Below, piece by piece: positions 55,692 through 63,939 of a stretch of DNA of 64,000 bases. Below the pieces are notes generated by a model that saw nothing but the letters and a program-made list of their open reading frames with translations, was not told the origin of the DNA and did no database searches. The stretch is from CAZYBU01 sp964645775 (GTDB taxonomy: Bacteria; Spirochaetota; UBA4802; UBA5550), in the NCBI GenBank assembly GCA_964645775.1, contig CAZYBU010000007.1, positions 1 to 64,000 on the forward strand, read 5' to 3'. The position numbers and the translations under genes were made by a program. Positions within the stretch are counted from its first letter, which is position 1. Each line of letters starts with the position of its first letter.

Positions 55692-56915
55692 ATGAAAACC
55701 AGGACCGGTAAGATAATTCTCGCAGGCGCGCTTGTCATTCTCGCGGGAGTGATGATTGCGGGTGTGATGAATTATGATCGTCTTCTTCGATTGTACCGTG
55801 TGATTCATCTTTTCGACGAAGATCAGATAGTTCAGAATTTCCAGAACATGGGGGCTATCTTTGATTCCAGAAAAATGGAAAAGAGCGGGTCTCCGTTTAT
55901 ATTTAAGAGAAACATGGGTGAACTTCCTGAGGAGTATCTCTTCCAGGGGGAGAAAAAGAAAATACGAGAATGGCTGAAAAAGGTCGAAACAACGGGACTT
56001 CTGGTACTCAGGGATGATACAATTCTTTTCGAGAAATACTATCTGGGACATTCGGAATCGAAACAGCATATATCCTGGTCTGTGGCTAAGTCCTTTATCT
56101 CAGCCCTCCTGGGCATAGCTCATCATGAAGGATATATCGATAGTATTGAAGATCCTGTTACAAAATATCTTCCTTATCTGACGGGTACCGGCTATGACAA
56201 TGTTTCTATCAAGGATGTATTGCAGATGTCTTCCGGGGTCAGGTTCAATGAAGATTATGGAGATTTTCATTCTGATATCAACAGGATGGGACGGGTCTTC
56301 GCCCTGAACACTCCCATGGATGAGTTTGTTGCTACACTGGAACGGGAAAAGGAACCGGGGACATGGCACCATTACGTCAGTATGGACACCCAGGTCCTGG
56401 GCATGATTATCCGGAAGACCACCGGAAAGACCATAAGTGAATACATGAAGGAGAAACTATGGGAGCCTCTCGGTATGGAATCGGACGCATTCTGGCTTAT
56501 AGATGGTAAAGGGATGGAAGCTGTCTTTGGGGGATTGAACGCCACTCTCCGGGATTACGCCCGTTTTGGCCGGTTGTATCTTCACCAGGGGAGATGGCAG
56601 GAGAAACAGATTGTACCTGAAAAATGGGTCAAGTCGTCTATTACTCCCGATGGTCCCCATCTAAAACCGGGTAAGAACCCGATGTCCACGTCTCCCATGG
56701 GTTACGGCTACCAGTGGTGGATACCCATAAACCCTGACGGAGATTTTATGGCTATAGGGATTTATGGACAGGCCATTTATATTTATCCGAAATATGGGAT
56801 TATCATAGCACGTAACGGGGCCTACGCGGATTATAACCAGGAAGGGGGCAGGATGGAAGTGGAAAGCGTCGAAGTCTACCGTGCCATAGCCCGGAAAATG
56901 GGGTCAGGCAAGTAG
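55692..56915 (+). CDS. Serine hydrolase (class C beta-lactamase-like)
   Basis: This 407-residue protein starts at ATG 55692 (GGGGGG upstream); an earlier ATG at 55662 is less likely. An N-terminal signal anchor (about 8-26) is present. The SxxK motif is SWSVAKSF, the second motif is YVS in HHYVSMDTQVLG in place of YxN, and GIYGQAIYIYP near the C-terminus takes the HxG position. Members hydrolyse amide or ester bonds (peptidases, esterases, 6-aminohexanoate-type). An extracytoplasmic esterase or peptidase is likely. Confidence 0.88.
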   Translation: MKTRTGKIILAGALVILAGVMIAGVMNYDRLLRLYRVIHLFDEDQIVQNFQNMGAIFDSRKMEKSGSPFIFKRNMGELPEEYLFQGEKKKIREWLKKVETTGLLVLRDDTILFEKYYLGHSESKQHISWSVAKSFISALLGIAHHEGYIDSIEDPVTKYLPYLTGTGYDNVSIKDVLQMSSGVRFNEDYGDFHSDINRMGRVFALNTPMDEFVATLEREKEPGTWHHYVSMDTQVLGMIIRKTTGKTISEYMKEKLWEPLGMESDAFWLIDGKGMEAVFGGLNATLRDYARFGRLYLHQGRWQEKQIVPEKWVKSSITPDGPHLKPGKNPMSTSPMGYGYQWWIPINPDGDFMAIGIYGQAIYIYPKYGIIIARNGAYADYNQEGGRMEVESVEVYRAIARKMGSGK

Positions 56916-56980
56916 ACGACAGGCTTTATGTGTTAACGTATTCTCCATGGCTATAACGAATGCTAAGAATTTGATTCCCT

Positions 56981-57169
56981 TCAAAGGGTGTTGGAGAGAA
57001 AAGCCAGGGCCGCGTGCAAAAAGGCGGTTATAACCAGGATAATTCCGGTTTTGCGGTGAACGATAAAGGATACCTTAACAAGACGGAGGCCTGTCAGGAG
57101 CTGGAAAAGTACGAGCAGACCGTTAATTATACCCAGGATAAGAATGATGGACAGGTTACCGATCGTCAT
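56981..57169 (-). CDS. Mini cytochrome-b-like membrane protein (62 residues)
   Basis: This is a two-helix protein: TM1 about 6-28, TM2 about 36-59. His residues 38 and 52 lie on the second helix region (FIVHRKTGIILVITAFLHAA) in a pattern (HRxTG-10-LHxxL) that resembles half of a di-haem-b cytochrome. The start has a strong TAGGAGG ribosome-binding site seven bases or so before ATG 57169. It starts 9 bases after the SORL gene stop. It could pass electrons to the SORL protein, possibly as a dimer (inference). Confidence 0.6.
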   Translation of the reverse strand: MTIGNLSIILILGIINGLLVLFQLLTGLRLVKVSFIVHRKTGIILVITAFLHAALAFLSNTL

Positions 57170-57177
57170 GGATCCTC

Positions 57178-57549
57178 CTATTTGGCGTTAATAGTATGGG
57201 TTTTGTTTCCTCTGCTTCCATGAATGTTGCAATTGGCTTCGGCCTCAATATTCATGGTCTCCGTGATCTTCAATTCGTAAGAAACTGAAAAGTCTTCATT
57301 CTCGGCCCGATCAAAGGCGCTGTATTCCCACCGTTTGACTTCCTGATCATTGACCAGGAGGGTGACGTAATCGACATAGTGAAGAATATTGTTCCCGTCA
57401 TGGGTAATCTGGAGAATAAGAGTAACGGTTTCTCCCTTCTGGGCCGAGCGGGGAGCTTTTATGGATAACCCTGCCTTGTCAGCGAAAGCGGTCACGGAAA
57501 AGAAGAGTGTCATTATTGTGAATAGGGTGATAGAGATGGCTCTTTTCAT
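57178..57549 (-). CDS. Exported superoxide-reductase-like (SORL) domain protein
   Basis: This 123-residue protein has a signal peptide (about 1-23). The mature part fits the desulfoferrodoxin/neelaredoxin class II fold. His residues are in ITHDGNNILHYVDYVTLL and the Cys-His pair in CNIHG (about 109-113), the usual Cys/His iron ligands. One of the usual four equatorial His may be missing, so activity is uncertain. Export to the periplasm is unusual for superoxide reductase, which is normally cytosolic. It is the first gene of an operon with the mini-cytochrome gene and has its own strong promoter at 57583-57611. Confidence 0.75.
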   Translation of the reverse strand: MKRAISITLFTIMTLFFSVTAFADKAGLSIKAPRSAQKGETVTLILQITHDGNNILHYVDYVTLLVNDQEVKRWEYSAFDRAENEDFSVSYELKITETMNIEAEANCNIHGSRGNKTHTINAK

Positions 57550-57582
57550 GATTTATCCTTTAATATTAATTTGTACTATTGA

Positions 57583-57611
57583 ATTATAAGCAGGATGGCG
57601 TTTTCTTTCAA
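57583..57611 (-). promoter_or_regulatory. Strong promoter for the SORL operon
   Basis: Minus strand: TTGAAA (57611-57606), 17 bases, TATAAT (57588-57583). The predicted start is about 27 bases before the ATG at 57549. Confidence 0.75.
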
Positions 57612-57631
57612 GACATATTTCCTCATTTATT

Positions 57632-57674
57632 TGATAACAGCGCATTGTATCGTGATAACAGGGGATTGATAAGG
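57632..57674. repeat. Direct repeats TGATAACAG upstream of the SORL promoter
   Basis: TGATAACAG occurs at 57632-57640 and 57653-57661, exactly 21 bases apart (two helical turns), with a partial TGATAAGG at 57667-57674. They lie just upstream of the -35 of the SORL promoter, a position typical for an activator. The gap between SORL and mscS (about 287 bases) holds no other gene. Confidence 0.55.
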
Positions 57675-57836
57675 GGGCCTGTCGGCTGAAAAAGGGTTGA
57701 TCCAGGAAAAAGCATGTGATGACAGTGACAGTATTATATTTTTACCTTTCTTAACCCCTTTGCCGGATCGGGTAACGGTTACTGCGTCATTCGTACCGGG
57801 AGACCCCGGTTATCCGGCATGAACTGGAGAAAACCG

Positions 57837-59012
57837 ATGAAACGAGTCATTCTTGTGCTGATTATACTCCTGGCGGCCGTAACAACCCTGGCGGCCGCAA
57901 CGGAGACCTGGGTTACTACAATTGTTCAGCAATTGCCCGAGTGGTCCACCCGGCCTCTCCTGACTCTCACGGTCTGGCAATGGATCGGCATCGGAGGAGC
58001 AATCCTCCTGGGTCTGATCGTGAGGAAGATGGTAGGCCTCCTTCTCAAGGGGACCCTGCGTATCGCCCGAACCCGTAGTTCATCTCAGTGGGATGATAGA
58101 ATCATCGAGGCCTTCCTGGGGCCCTCCGGTACCCTGGCGGCCGTGGGAGTATGGTATGTCTCGATCAGGATTTTAAACCTGGGAGAGAATATCGTCGGCG
58201 TTACGGACAATATCCTTCAGATGATCGCCAGTATAGCTCTGATTATTCTTTTTTATCGTCTCACAAAGGTCCTTATTGTTTTTCTCCGCTCCCTGGCGGA
58301 GAAGACTGAAACCGACCTGGATGACCAGCTCATGCCGGTAGTGGAGAAGACCCTGAAGACCCTGGTTATCGTGTTTGGAGGCATGATCGCCCTTCAAAAC
58401 CTGGGTGTCAATGTGCTATCCGCCCTTGCCGGCCTCGGGATCGGGGGTCTCGCTTTTGCCCTGGCCGCCAAGGACACGGCCGCCAATATCTTCGGCTCCT
58501 TTACAATCTTCATGGACAAGCCCTTCAAGCTGGGCGACTGGGTCCGGATAAGCGGGACTCATGAAGGTATTGTTGAAGATATCGGGCTTCGGACCACCCG
58601 TCTCCGGACCTTCAAGCAGACACTTATATCCCTTCCCAACAGCGCGGTGGTCAACACATCCATGGAAAATTTCAGCGCCCGGCCTCTGCGGCGGGTTTAT
58701 GCAACGGTCGGTGTTACGTACGGTACACCGGCGGAAAAAATCGAGCGGCTTGTCGGGGAGATAGGCGATATTATTCGGAATAACCGCTTTGCCGTTGAAG
58801 AGGGGATGCAGGTGAGTTTCGTGGAGTACGCGGCTTCAAGCCTGAATATTATGATCTACTTCTTCGTTAATGTGGCCAGCTGGACCGAGGAACTCCAGGC
58901 AAAGCAGGAGGTGTTTCTTGCTGTTAAGAAGAAGGCGGAAGAGATGGGAGTGGAATTCGCATTTCCCACTCAGACAATCCATGTGGAAAGCATGCCCGGC
59001 GAAACAGGATAG
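57837..59012 (+). CDS. MscS-type mechanosensitive channel
   Basis: This 391-residue protein uses ATG 57837, after GGAG; an ATG 6 codons earlier lacks a ribosome-binding site. It has a signal-like N-terminal helix, then four TM helices. The pore helix is AGLGIGGLAFALAAKDTAAN and the beta-domain begins PFKLGDWVRISGTHEGIVED, with LISLPNSAVVNTSMENFS following: all MscS signatures. It opens under membrane tension to release solutes. Confidence 0.92.
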   Translation: MKRVILVLIILLAAVTTLAAATETWVTTIVQQLPEWSTRPLLTLTVWQWIGIGGAILLGLIVRKMVGLLLKGTLRIARTRSSSQWDDRIIEAFLGPSGTLAAVGVWYVSIRILNLGENIVGVTDNILQMIASIALIILFYRLTKVLIVFLRSLAEKTETDLDDQLMPVVEKTLKTLVIVFGGMIALQNLGVNVLSALAGLGIGGLAFALAAKDTAANIFGSFTIFMDKPFKLGDWVRISGTHEGIVEDIGLRTTRLRTFKQTLISLPNSAVVNTSMENFSARPLRRVYATVGVTYGTPAEKIERLVGEIGDIIRNNRFAVEEGMQVSFVEYAASSLNIMIYFFVNVASWTEELQAKQEVFLAVKKKAEEMGVEFAFPTQTIHVESMPGETG

Positions 59013-59030
59013 AGTCTGAAAGAAAACGCA

Positions 59031-59054
59031 AGGGCCGCTGAGAAGCGGCCCTTA
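59031..59054. terminator. Hairpin between convergent mscS and csp genes
   Basis: AAGGGCCGCT and AGCGGCCCTT form a perfect 10-bp stem around GAGA. On the minus strand it is followed by a T-rich stretch (GCGTTTTCTTTC), so it best serves the csp gene; it may act on both. Confidence 0.75.
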
Positions 59055-59097
59055 CCTGTACCCCGAATGGGGTGATGATTACCTGTGGTCCCCTCTG

Positions 59098-59298
59098 TCA
59101 GATAACAGCAACGGAGACGGCACGGGGTCCCTTGGGAGATTCTTCGATTTCGAACTCAACCGTAGCTCCCTCGGTCAGGCTCCTGAAACCATCTGAGTTG
59201 ATCCCTGAATGATGAACAAAGATGTCACCACCATTCTCGCGCTGGATAAAACCATACCCTTTACTGTCATTGAACCACTTAACTACGCCTCTTTCCAT
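59098..59298 (-). CDS. Cold-shock domain protein
   Basis: This 66-residue RNA-binding OB-fold protein begins MERGVVKWFNDSKGYGFIQR. RNP1 is KGYGFI and RNP2 is IFVHHSGI. AAGGAG precedes the ATG. A leader of about 150 nt to the promoter at 59455-59482 is typical of cold-shock mRNAs. Its terminator is the hairpin at 59031-59054. Confidence 0.96.
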   Translation of the reverse strand: MERGVVKWFNDSKGYGFIQRENGGDIFVHHSGINSDGFRSLTEGATVEFEIEESPKGPRAVSVAVI

Positions 59299-59435
59299 GA
59301 AACGATACTCCTTGATTCTTACGTCATGGCTCTGCCATGAAAGTTTTATGCGAGATAATAGTACGAATTTACCTTACCGGATTTGCTGCCTTTTATGAGG
59401 TATGAAATGCGGAAGTTACTGTACTGCTATCCCCC

Positions 59436-59449
59436 TGTGCTTAAGCACA
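59436..59449. repeat. Perfect 14-bp palindrome at the csp transcript start
   Basis: TGTGCTTAAGCACA is a perfect palindrome that lies where the csp transcript should begin. It could be an operator or a 5'-end mRNA hairpin. Confidence 0.55.
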
Positions 59450-59454
59450 ATGTC

Positions 59455-59482
59455 ATAGTAGTACATCGACACAAAAGGTCAA
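59455..59482 (-). promoter_or_regulatory. Candidate promoter of the cold-shock gene
   Basis: Minus strand: TTGACC (59482-59477), 16 bases, TACTAT (59460-59455). The 315-base gap (59299-59613) between csp and the AOR gene contains this and the divergent candidate at 59556; no gene is visible in it. Confidence 0.5.
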
Positions 59483-59555
59483 GATTTTCCATATTTATTC
59501 ATAAAAAAATGTTATATGCTGGGAGAGATGGATCCATAGGAAAAGTGTAAAATTC

Positions 59556-59583
59556 TTGTCCTTTGTGGAGATTTTGATAAAAT
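59556..59583 (+). promoter_or_regulatory. Candidate promoter of the aldehyde oxidoreductase gene
   Basis: TTGTCC (59556-59561), 16 bases, TAAAAT (59578-59583), about 30 bases before the ATG at 59614. Confidence 0.5.
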
Positions 59584-59613
59584 AGTCATGGAGCAGGGTA
59601 AGCAGGAGGATAC

Positions 59614-62028
59614 ATGAACAAACCATCATTATATGCCGGAAAAATCCTCAGGGTGGATCTTTCCAATGGCATAACAGATAGTATTGATACAATGAACTAC
59701 GCGGAGAGGTATCTGGGGGGCCGCGGCGTTGCTACTGCCCTTTATCATGAGGAAGTCCCACCGGAGTGCTCCGCCTTTGATGAAGAGAATCGAATTATTA
59801 TCTCCATGGGACCCCTTTCCGGAATACCGGGAGGCCTGGGCGGTTCCCGGTGGGGAATATTCACAAAATCTCCCCTGCCGGCCGGTCAAAGGGGAAGAGA
59901 CCATTTTTGCTACGGAAACCTGGGTGGAACCTTCGGAGCCGAACTCCGGTTCGCCGGCTGGGACGGTATAGTCATACAGGGCCGGGCTGAGAAACCGGTC
60001 TGGATAGAGGTCGTGGATAACCAGGTGAAATTTCATTCCGCCGAACACCTGTGGGGAAAAAGCACGGTGGAGACAAGGGAAATCCTTAAAGATGAGGCCG
60101 AGTCGAAGGTCCGGACCCTGGCCATCGGTCCGGCGGGAGAAAACAGGGTTCCCCTGGCCACGGTCTTTGCCGAGGGGGATGCCAGTTGCAGCGGAGGCGT
60201 GGGATCGGTTTTCGGGGCAAAGAACCTGAAGGCGATCACAGTACGCGGTTCTCTTCGACGGGTTGATGTGGCTGATCGGGAAAGGTTAAAGGAGATAGAA
60301 AAAGATATACGGGGATACGGACGGGGTAACGTAAAGGTCTGGGGACTGGACTTTATGGCCCATGGGCTGAAGATCCGTAAGCTCCCCTGTTTCGGCTGCA
60401 TGGCAAGCTGTCTCAGGGTCAGTTATGAGGCGGACAACGGCGTACGGGGAAAGTTCATGTGCCAGTCCCGATTTTTCTACATGCATCACGCCTGGGGATA
60501 TTATGGAGAGGATAACGACGTGCCTTTTCTGGCCAACAGGACATGTGATGAATACGGGATTGATACCTGGGAAATACAAACCCTGATCGAGTGGCTTCTT
60601 CTCTGTCACGCTGAAGGGATCCTTTCTGAGAAGGAGACAGGTATCCCACTGGATAAAGTGGGGAGCCTGGAATTTATCGAGAGCCTGGTTCGAAGGGTCT
60701 CCCTGCGTGAAGGCATGGGAGATATACTGGCCGGGGGAGCAGAGACTGCGGCCCGGAAACTGGGAGGACGGATGCACTCCATTTTCACGAAAACCGATCC
60801 CTATGATCCCCGTTACTGCCGCGTGAACACCCTTCTATTCCCCTTTGATACGCGGGAACCGATTCAGCAACTTCACGAGGCGGGCCTGGTCCTTTCCCAG
60901 TGGTCCAGCTGGGCCAAGGGGGTAGAAGAGGCCCATATATCATCCGATGTTATCCGCGGTATCGGGGAACGTTTCTGGGGGAGCGCTGAGGCGGCGGACA
61001 TGACCACCCTGGATGGGAAGGCGGGCGCCGCGAAAAAGATCCAGGAAAGACAGATGGCCAAGGAGAGCATGGGGGTATGCGACTGGATGTTTCCCCTTAT
61101 AGACAATCCCGCGGGTGAAGATCACGTAGGCGACCCGGGCGTAGAAAGCCGCATCCTATCCGCTGCCACGGGTGTCGATTACAGTGAGGAGGACCTCTAC
61201 CGTATCGGTGAACGGGTCTTCAATCTGCAGAGAGCTGTCCTTCTCCGGGAAGGTCATCGCGCCCGGGAGGACGATTTTCTTCCGGAAGAATGGCACAAAA
61301 AACCGATTGAGACCCATGTCGCAGACCCGGAGGTTATCGTGCCTGATGGGAAGGGGGCAATAACGTCCGCCGTGGGAACCGTGGTAGAGACAAAGGATTT
61401 CCTTCGTATCAGGGACGAATTCTATGAACTCCGGGGATGGGACGTGCCCACAGGTTTACCTTCCCTCCATACCCTGCAACGTCTGGATATGGAAGATGTG
61501 GCCCTTGACCTTATTGAAAGGGGCCTTGCCGTCAGAAGGGAGAGGGGGATCCCGCCTGTTACACGGATTACCCGTTCCCTGGACCGGCTGGCATCTTTCA
61601 TCCGCCCTAACAGGAAAGAGAAGAACGAGAGATATCCCTTCATGGAGAGGGAAAGTCTGGATGATGATGATCTTATCTCCATACTGGAAGATGATGTCCG
61701 GAAATACGGTCATCCATCCATTACCCACAACTTTAAAGGGTGGAACAAGGATATGCTCTATTACTTCACGGACCTGGACAGTTATTATGTTATACGCTTT
61801 GTCGACGGCGAGGCACAGCAGCCTGAAAGGCTGGGCGGTCCACTGGAAAAGCCGGAGATTACCTACGAGATGGACAGCCGAATTTTGAAAGCCATTTCCG
61901 ACGGTGAATTGAGCGGAGAACAGGCGTACCTGAAGCGGTTGCTTCGCTTGAAGGCCTCTTTTGGCGATATGATGAAACTCCAGTCCCTTAATAAGGTGCC
62001 TGCCGCTTCAAAGGAAGAGGTTCGGTAG
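59614..62028 (+). CDS. Tungsten-type aldehyde ferredoxin oxidoreductase fused to SCP2-like domain
   Basis: This 804-residue enzyme is ~200 residues longer than usual AORs. AOR N-domain motifs: YAGKILRVDLSNGIT, ERYLGGRGVATAL, GPLSGIPGGLGGSRWGIFTK. The 4Fe-4S cysteines are C259, C262, C266 (PCFGCMASC) and a later C489 (GVCDW). Two pterin-type segments around ~90 and ~200-225 (SCSGGVGSVFGAKNLKA) are present. The last ~90 residues (about 712-800; DSYYVIRFVDGEAQQPERLG, then MDSRILKAISDGELSGEQAY) look like an SCP2 lipid-transfer domain. An acyl-CoA or fatty aldehyde substrate would fit (inference). The enzyme oxidises aldehydes to acids with ferredoxin. The start follows AGGAGG. Confidence 0.88.
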   Translation: MNKPSLYAGKILRVDLSNGITDSIDTMNYAERYLGGRGVATALYHEEVPPECSAFDEENRIIISMGPLSGIPGGLGGSRWGIFTKSPLPAGQRGRDHFCYGNLGGTFGAELRFAGWDGIVIQGRAEKPVWIEVVDNQVKFHSAEHLWGKSTVETREILKDEAESKVRTLAIGPAGENRVPLATVFAEGDASCSGGVGSVFGAKNLKAITVRGSLRRVDVADRERLKEIEKDIRGYGRGNVKVWGLDFMAHGLKIRKLPCFGCMASCLRVSYEADNGVRGKFMCQSRFFYMHHAWGYYGEDNDVPFLANRTCDEYGIDTWEIQTLIEWLLLCHAEGILSEKETGIPLDKVGSLEFIESLVRRVSLREGMGDILAGGAETAARKLGGRMHSIFTKTDPYDPRYCRVNTLLFPFDTREPIQQLHEAGLVLSQWSSWAKGVEEAHISSDVIRGIGERFWGSAEAADMTTLDGKAGAAKKIQERQMAKESMGVCDWMFPLIDNPAGEDHVGDPGVESRILSAATGVDYSEEDLYRIGERVFNLQRAVLLREGHRAREDDFLPEEWHKKPIETHVADPEVIVPDGKGAITSAVGTVVETKDFLRIRDEFYELRGWDVPTGLPSLHTLQRLDMEDVALDLIERGLAVRRERGIPPVTRITRSLDRLASFIRPNRKEKNERYPFMERESLDDDDLISILEDDVRKYGHPSITHNFKGWNKDMLYYFTDLDSYYVIRFVDGEAQQPERLGGPLEKPEITYEMDSRILKAISDGELSGEQAYLKRLLRLKASFGDMMKLQSLNKVPAASKEEVR

Positions 62029-62125
62029 AGTAAATAGCGGGAATGGTACTTTTTTCTTGTTTTTTTTCTCATTCAGGGGAGATTATACGTGTACCCTGCA
62101 GGAGAACATCTGAAAAGGAGTCCCT

Positions 62126-62839
62126 ATGATTCGTCGGTTTGTCTTACCTCTCTTAATTCTGGCCCTCTTCGTGCTGGCCGCCTACAAGATCGGATTTAAA
62201 AATATGTTTATTCCCTCGGCTGTTCGTACAGTTAAGCAGGAATCGAACCTTGATAGCCTTGCCCGGAAAGCGGAAAAGGCTGAGGAACAGGCTCTGGAAG
62301 ATCCGGCCAAAAGCAACCGGGCCGGTGAGGTATGGGAAAACCTGGGTGACAGCCATCTCAAGCAGAAGAACTGGACTCCGGCTGTTAATTCCTTTAAGAA
62401 GGCTATTGAGTACGGTAATTCCGGCGCGCCTGTTCATTACGGTCTTGCCGTGGGTTACGCCAACCGGGGAGGGGAGACGGACAGTGATGAAGATATCAAT
62501 AAAGCCCTCCGGCACTACCGCCGGGCCCTGGAGATAAACCCAGATATGAAAAACGCCGCGTACGGTTTCGCTATTCTCCTCTACTACGAGAAAAACCGGA
62601 AGGAGCAAGCCATGGAGATTACAGGGAAGATCATTGAACAGGATCCCACTTTTTATCGCGCACGTTTCGCCCTCGGCAGGATGAGGTACGAATCTGGAAA
62701 TCTTCCCGGCGCCCTTGCGGTCTATGAAAATCTCTACGAGGACCTGAAGAAAAAGCCTGATTCCCCCCGTCTGCGGGAGTACAAAGAGAAGGCAAGTGGA
62801 AACATTACCCGCATTATGAGTGAGCTGAACCGTCGGTGA
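62126..62839 (+). CDS. Membrane-anchored TPR protein
   Basis: This 237-residue protein has an N-terminal signal anchor (about 5-22) and then TPR-like repeats: EVWENLGDSHLKQKNWTPAV, HYGLAVGYANRGG..., RHYRRALEINPDMKNAAYGF, and RARFALGRMRYESGNLPGAL. AAGGAG precedes the ATG at 62126. Its stop overlaps the dprA start by four bases (GTGA). A scaffold or assembly role facing the periplasm is likely. Confidence 0.8.
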   Translation: MIRRFVLPLLILALFVLAAYKIGFKNMFIPSAVRTVKQESNLDSLARKAEKAEEQALEDPAKSNRAGEVWENLGDSHLKQKNWTPAVNSFKKAIEYGNSGAPVHYGLAVGYANRGGETDSDEDINKALRHYRRALEINPDMKNAAYGFAILLYYEKNRKEQAMEITGKIIEQDPTFYRARFALGRMRYESGNLPGALAVYENLYEDLKKKPDSPRLREYKEKASGNITRIMSELNRR

Positions 62840-63930
62840 GTGTCCATGAAAAGCGGGCGGCCGTCGCCCTGTCACTGATACCTGATTCTCTGCGGAAGAT
62901 CGTTCGTTCCCGGGCCGTAACCCACGGTCTGGAGAGTATTCTTCTTTCATTACAAAGGAACCAGCCTCTGAAAGTATCAGGCGCCTACAGCGCCGCCTAT
63001 CCTGCGGACCCTGAAGAAGCGGCCGAGCGGGTTATGACAAGATGCGAAGAATCGGGAATCGAAATCCGTACCCTCTGGGAGTCAGGATACCCGGCGCTTC
63101 TAAAAGAGATACCCGATCCTCCCCTGGTGCTTTATGTTCGCGGCAGATTTCTGGACCCGGCTTCCCGTATCGCCATGGTTGGAACACGGCGTGCGGATAA
63201 TCGTTCCCTGGCCGTCAGCCGCCGGCTTGCAGGGGAACTGGCCCGGGAAGGTGTCGTCCTGGTGAGCGGCCTGGCCCGTGGGATAGACACGGCGGCTCAT
63301 ATGGGGGCCCTGGACGGAGGAGGATCGACTCTCGCCGTGCTTCCCCGTGGTTTGGACGCCGTTTATCCGGCCACAAACCTGAACCTTGCGAAGAGAATCG
63401 TCGCCACTCCCGGTTCCGCCTGCCTCAGTGAATTTCCCCCGGCCAGTGAAACGGACAGGTGGACTTTTGTAAGAAGGAACAGGATTATTAGCGGTCTGGC
63501 CGCGGGAACCGTGGTTGTCCAGGCCGGGGAGAAGAGCGGGGCCCTGATAACGGCCCGCCACGCCCTTGAACAGGGTCGGGACGTCTTTGCCTGCTCGGGA
63601 TACACTTTCGATGAAAAGTATCGGGGATGCGCCGCGCTTCTAAGGGACGGGGCAATACCGGTTTTCGAGACAGGGGACGTTCTTCAGGGATTGGGACGGG
63701 AAATACTACTCTTCCCGGAGGCTGAGAAAAAGAAGGAAAGTCATTTGCCCCATCCTGACGATACTGATATTGAAGCTCGAATGATTCGTCTATGCGCGGG
63801 GGAGGGGAAGAGCCAGGATGAACTGGCACTCGAGCTGGGACTTCCCCCTGAAGAACTGGCTGGTATATGTTCACTCCTTGAACTGCAGGGAAGAATCGTT
63901 CGGAGGGAGGGACGAATAATTGTATCCTGA
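62836..63930 (+). CDS. dprA: DNA-processing protein DprA
   Basis: This 364-residue protein loads RecA onto incoming single-stranded DNA in natural transformation. The start is GTG 62836, overlapping the TPR stop. Motifs: IAMVGTRRADNRSLAVSRRL (Rossmann loop), SGLARGIDTAAHMGAL, FVRRNRIISGLAAGTVVVQA, and SGALITARHALEQGRDVFAC. A C-terminal winged-helix (about 305-360) is present, as in complete DprA. A divergent paralogue sits at 33616-34542. No com genes are in the window. Confidence 0.94.
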   Translation: MSVHEKRAAVALSLIPDSLRKIVRSRAVTHGLESILLSLQRNQPLKVSGAYSAAYPADPEEAAERVMTRCEESGIEIRTLWESGYPALLKEIPDPPLVLYVRGRFLDPASRIAMVGTRRADNRSLAVSRRLAGELAREGVVLVSGLARGIDTAAHMGALDGGGSTLAVLPRGLDAVYPATNLNLAKRIVATPGSACLSEFPPASETDRWTFVRRNRIISGLAAGTVVVQAGEKSGALITARHALEQGRDVFACSGYTFDEKYRGCAALLRDGAIPVFETGDVLQGLGREILLFPEAEKKKESHLPHPDDTDIEARMIRLCAGEGKSQDELALELGLPPEELAGICSLLELQGRIVRREGRIIVS

Positions 63931-63939
63931 ATTGACTGC

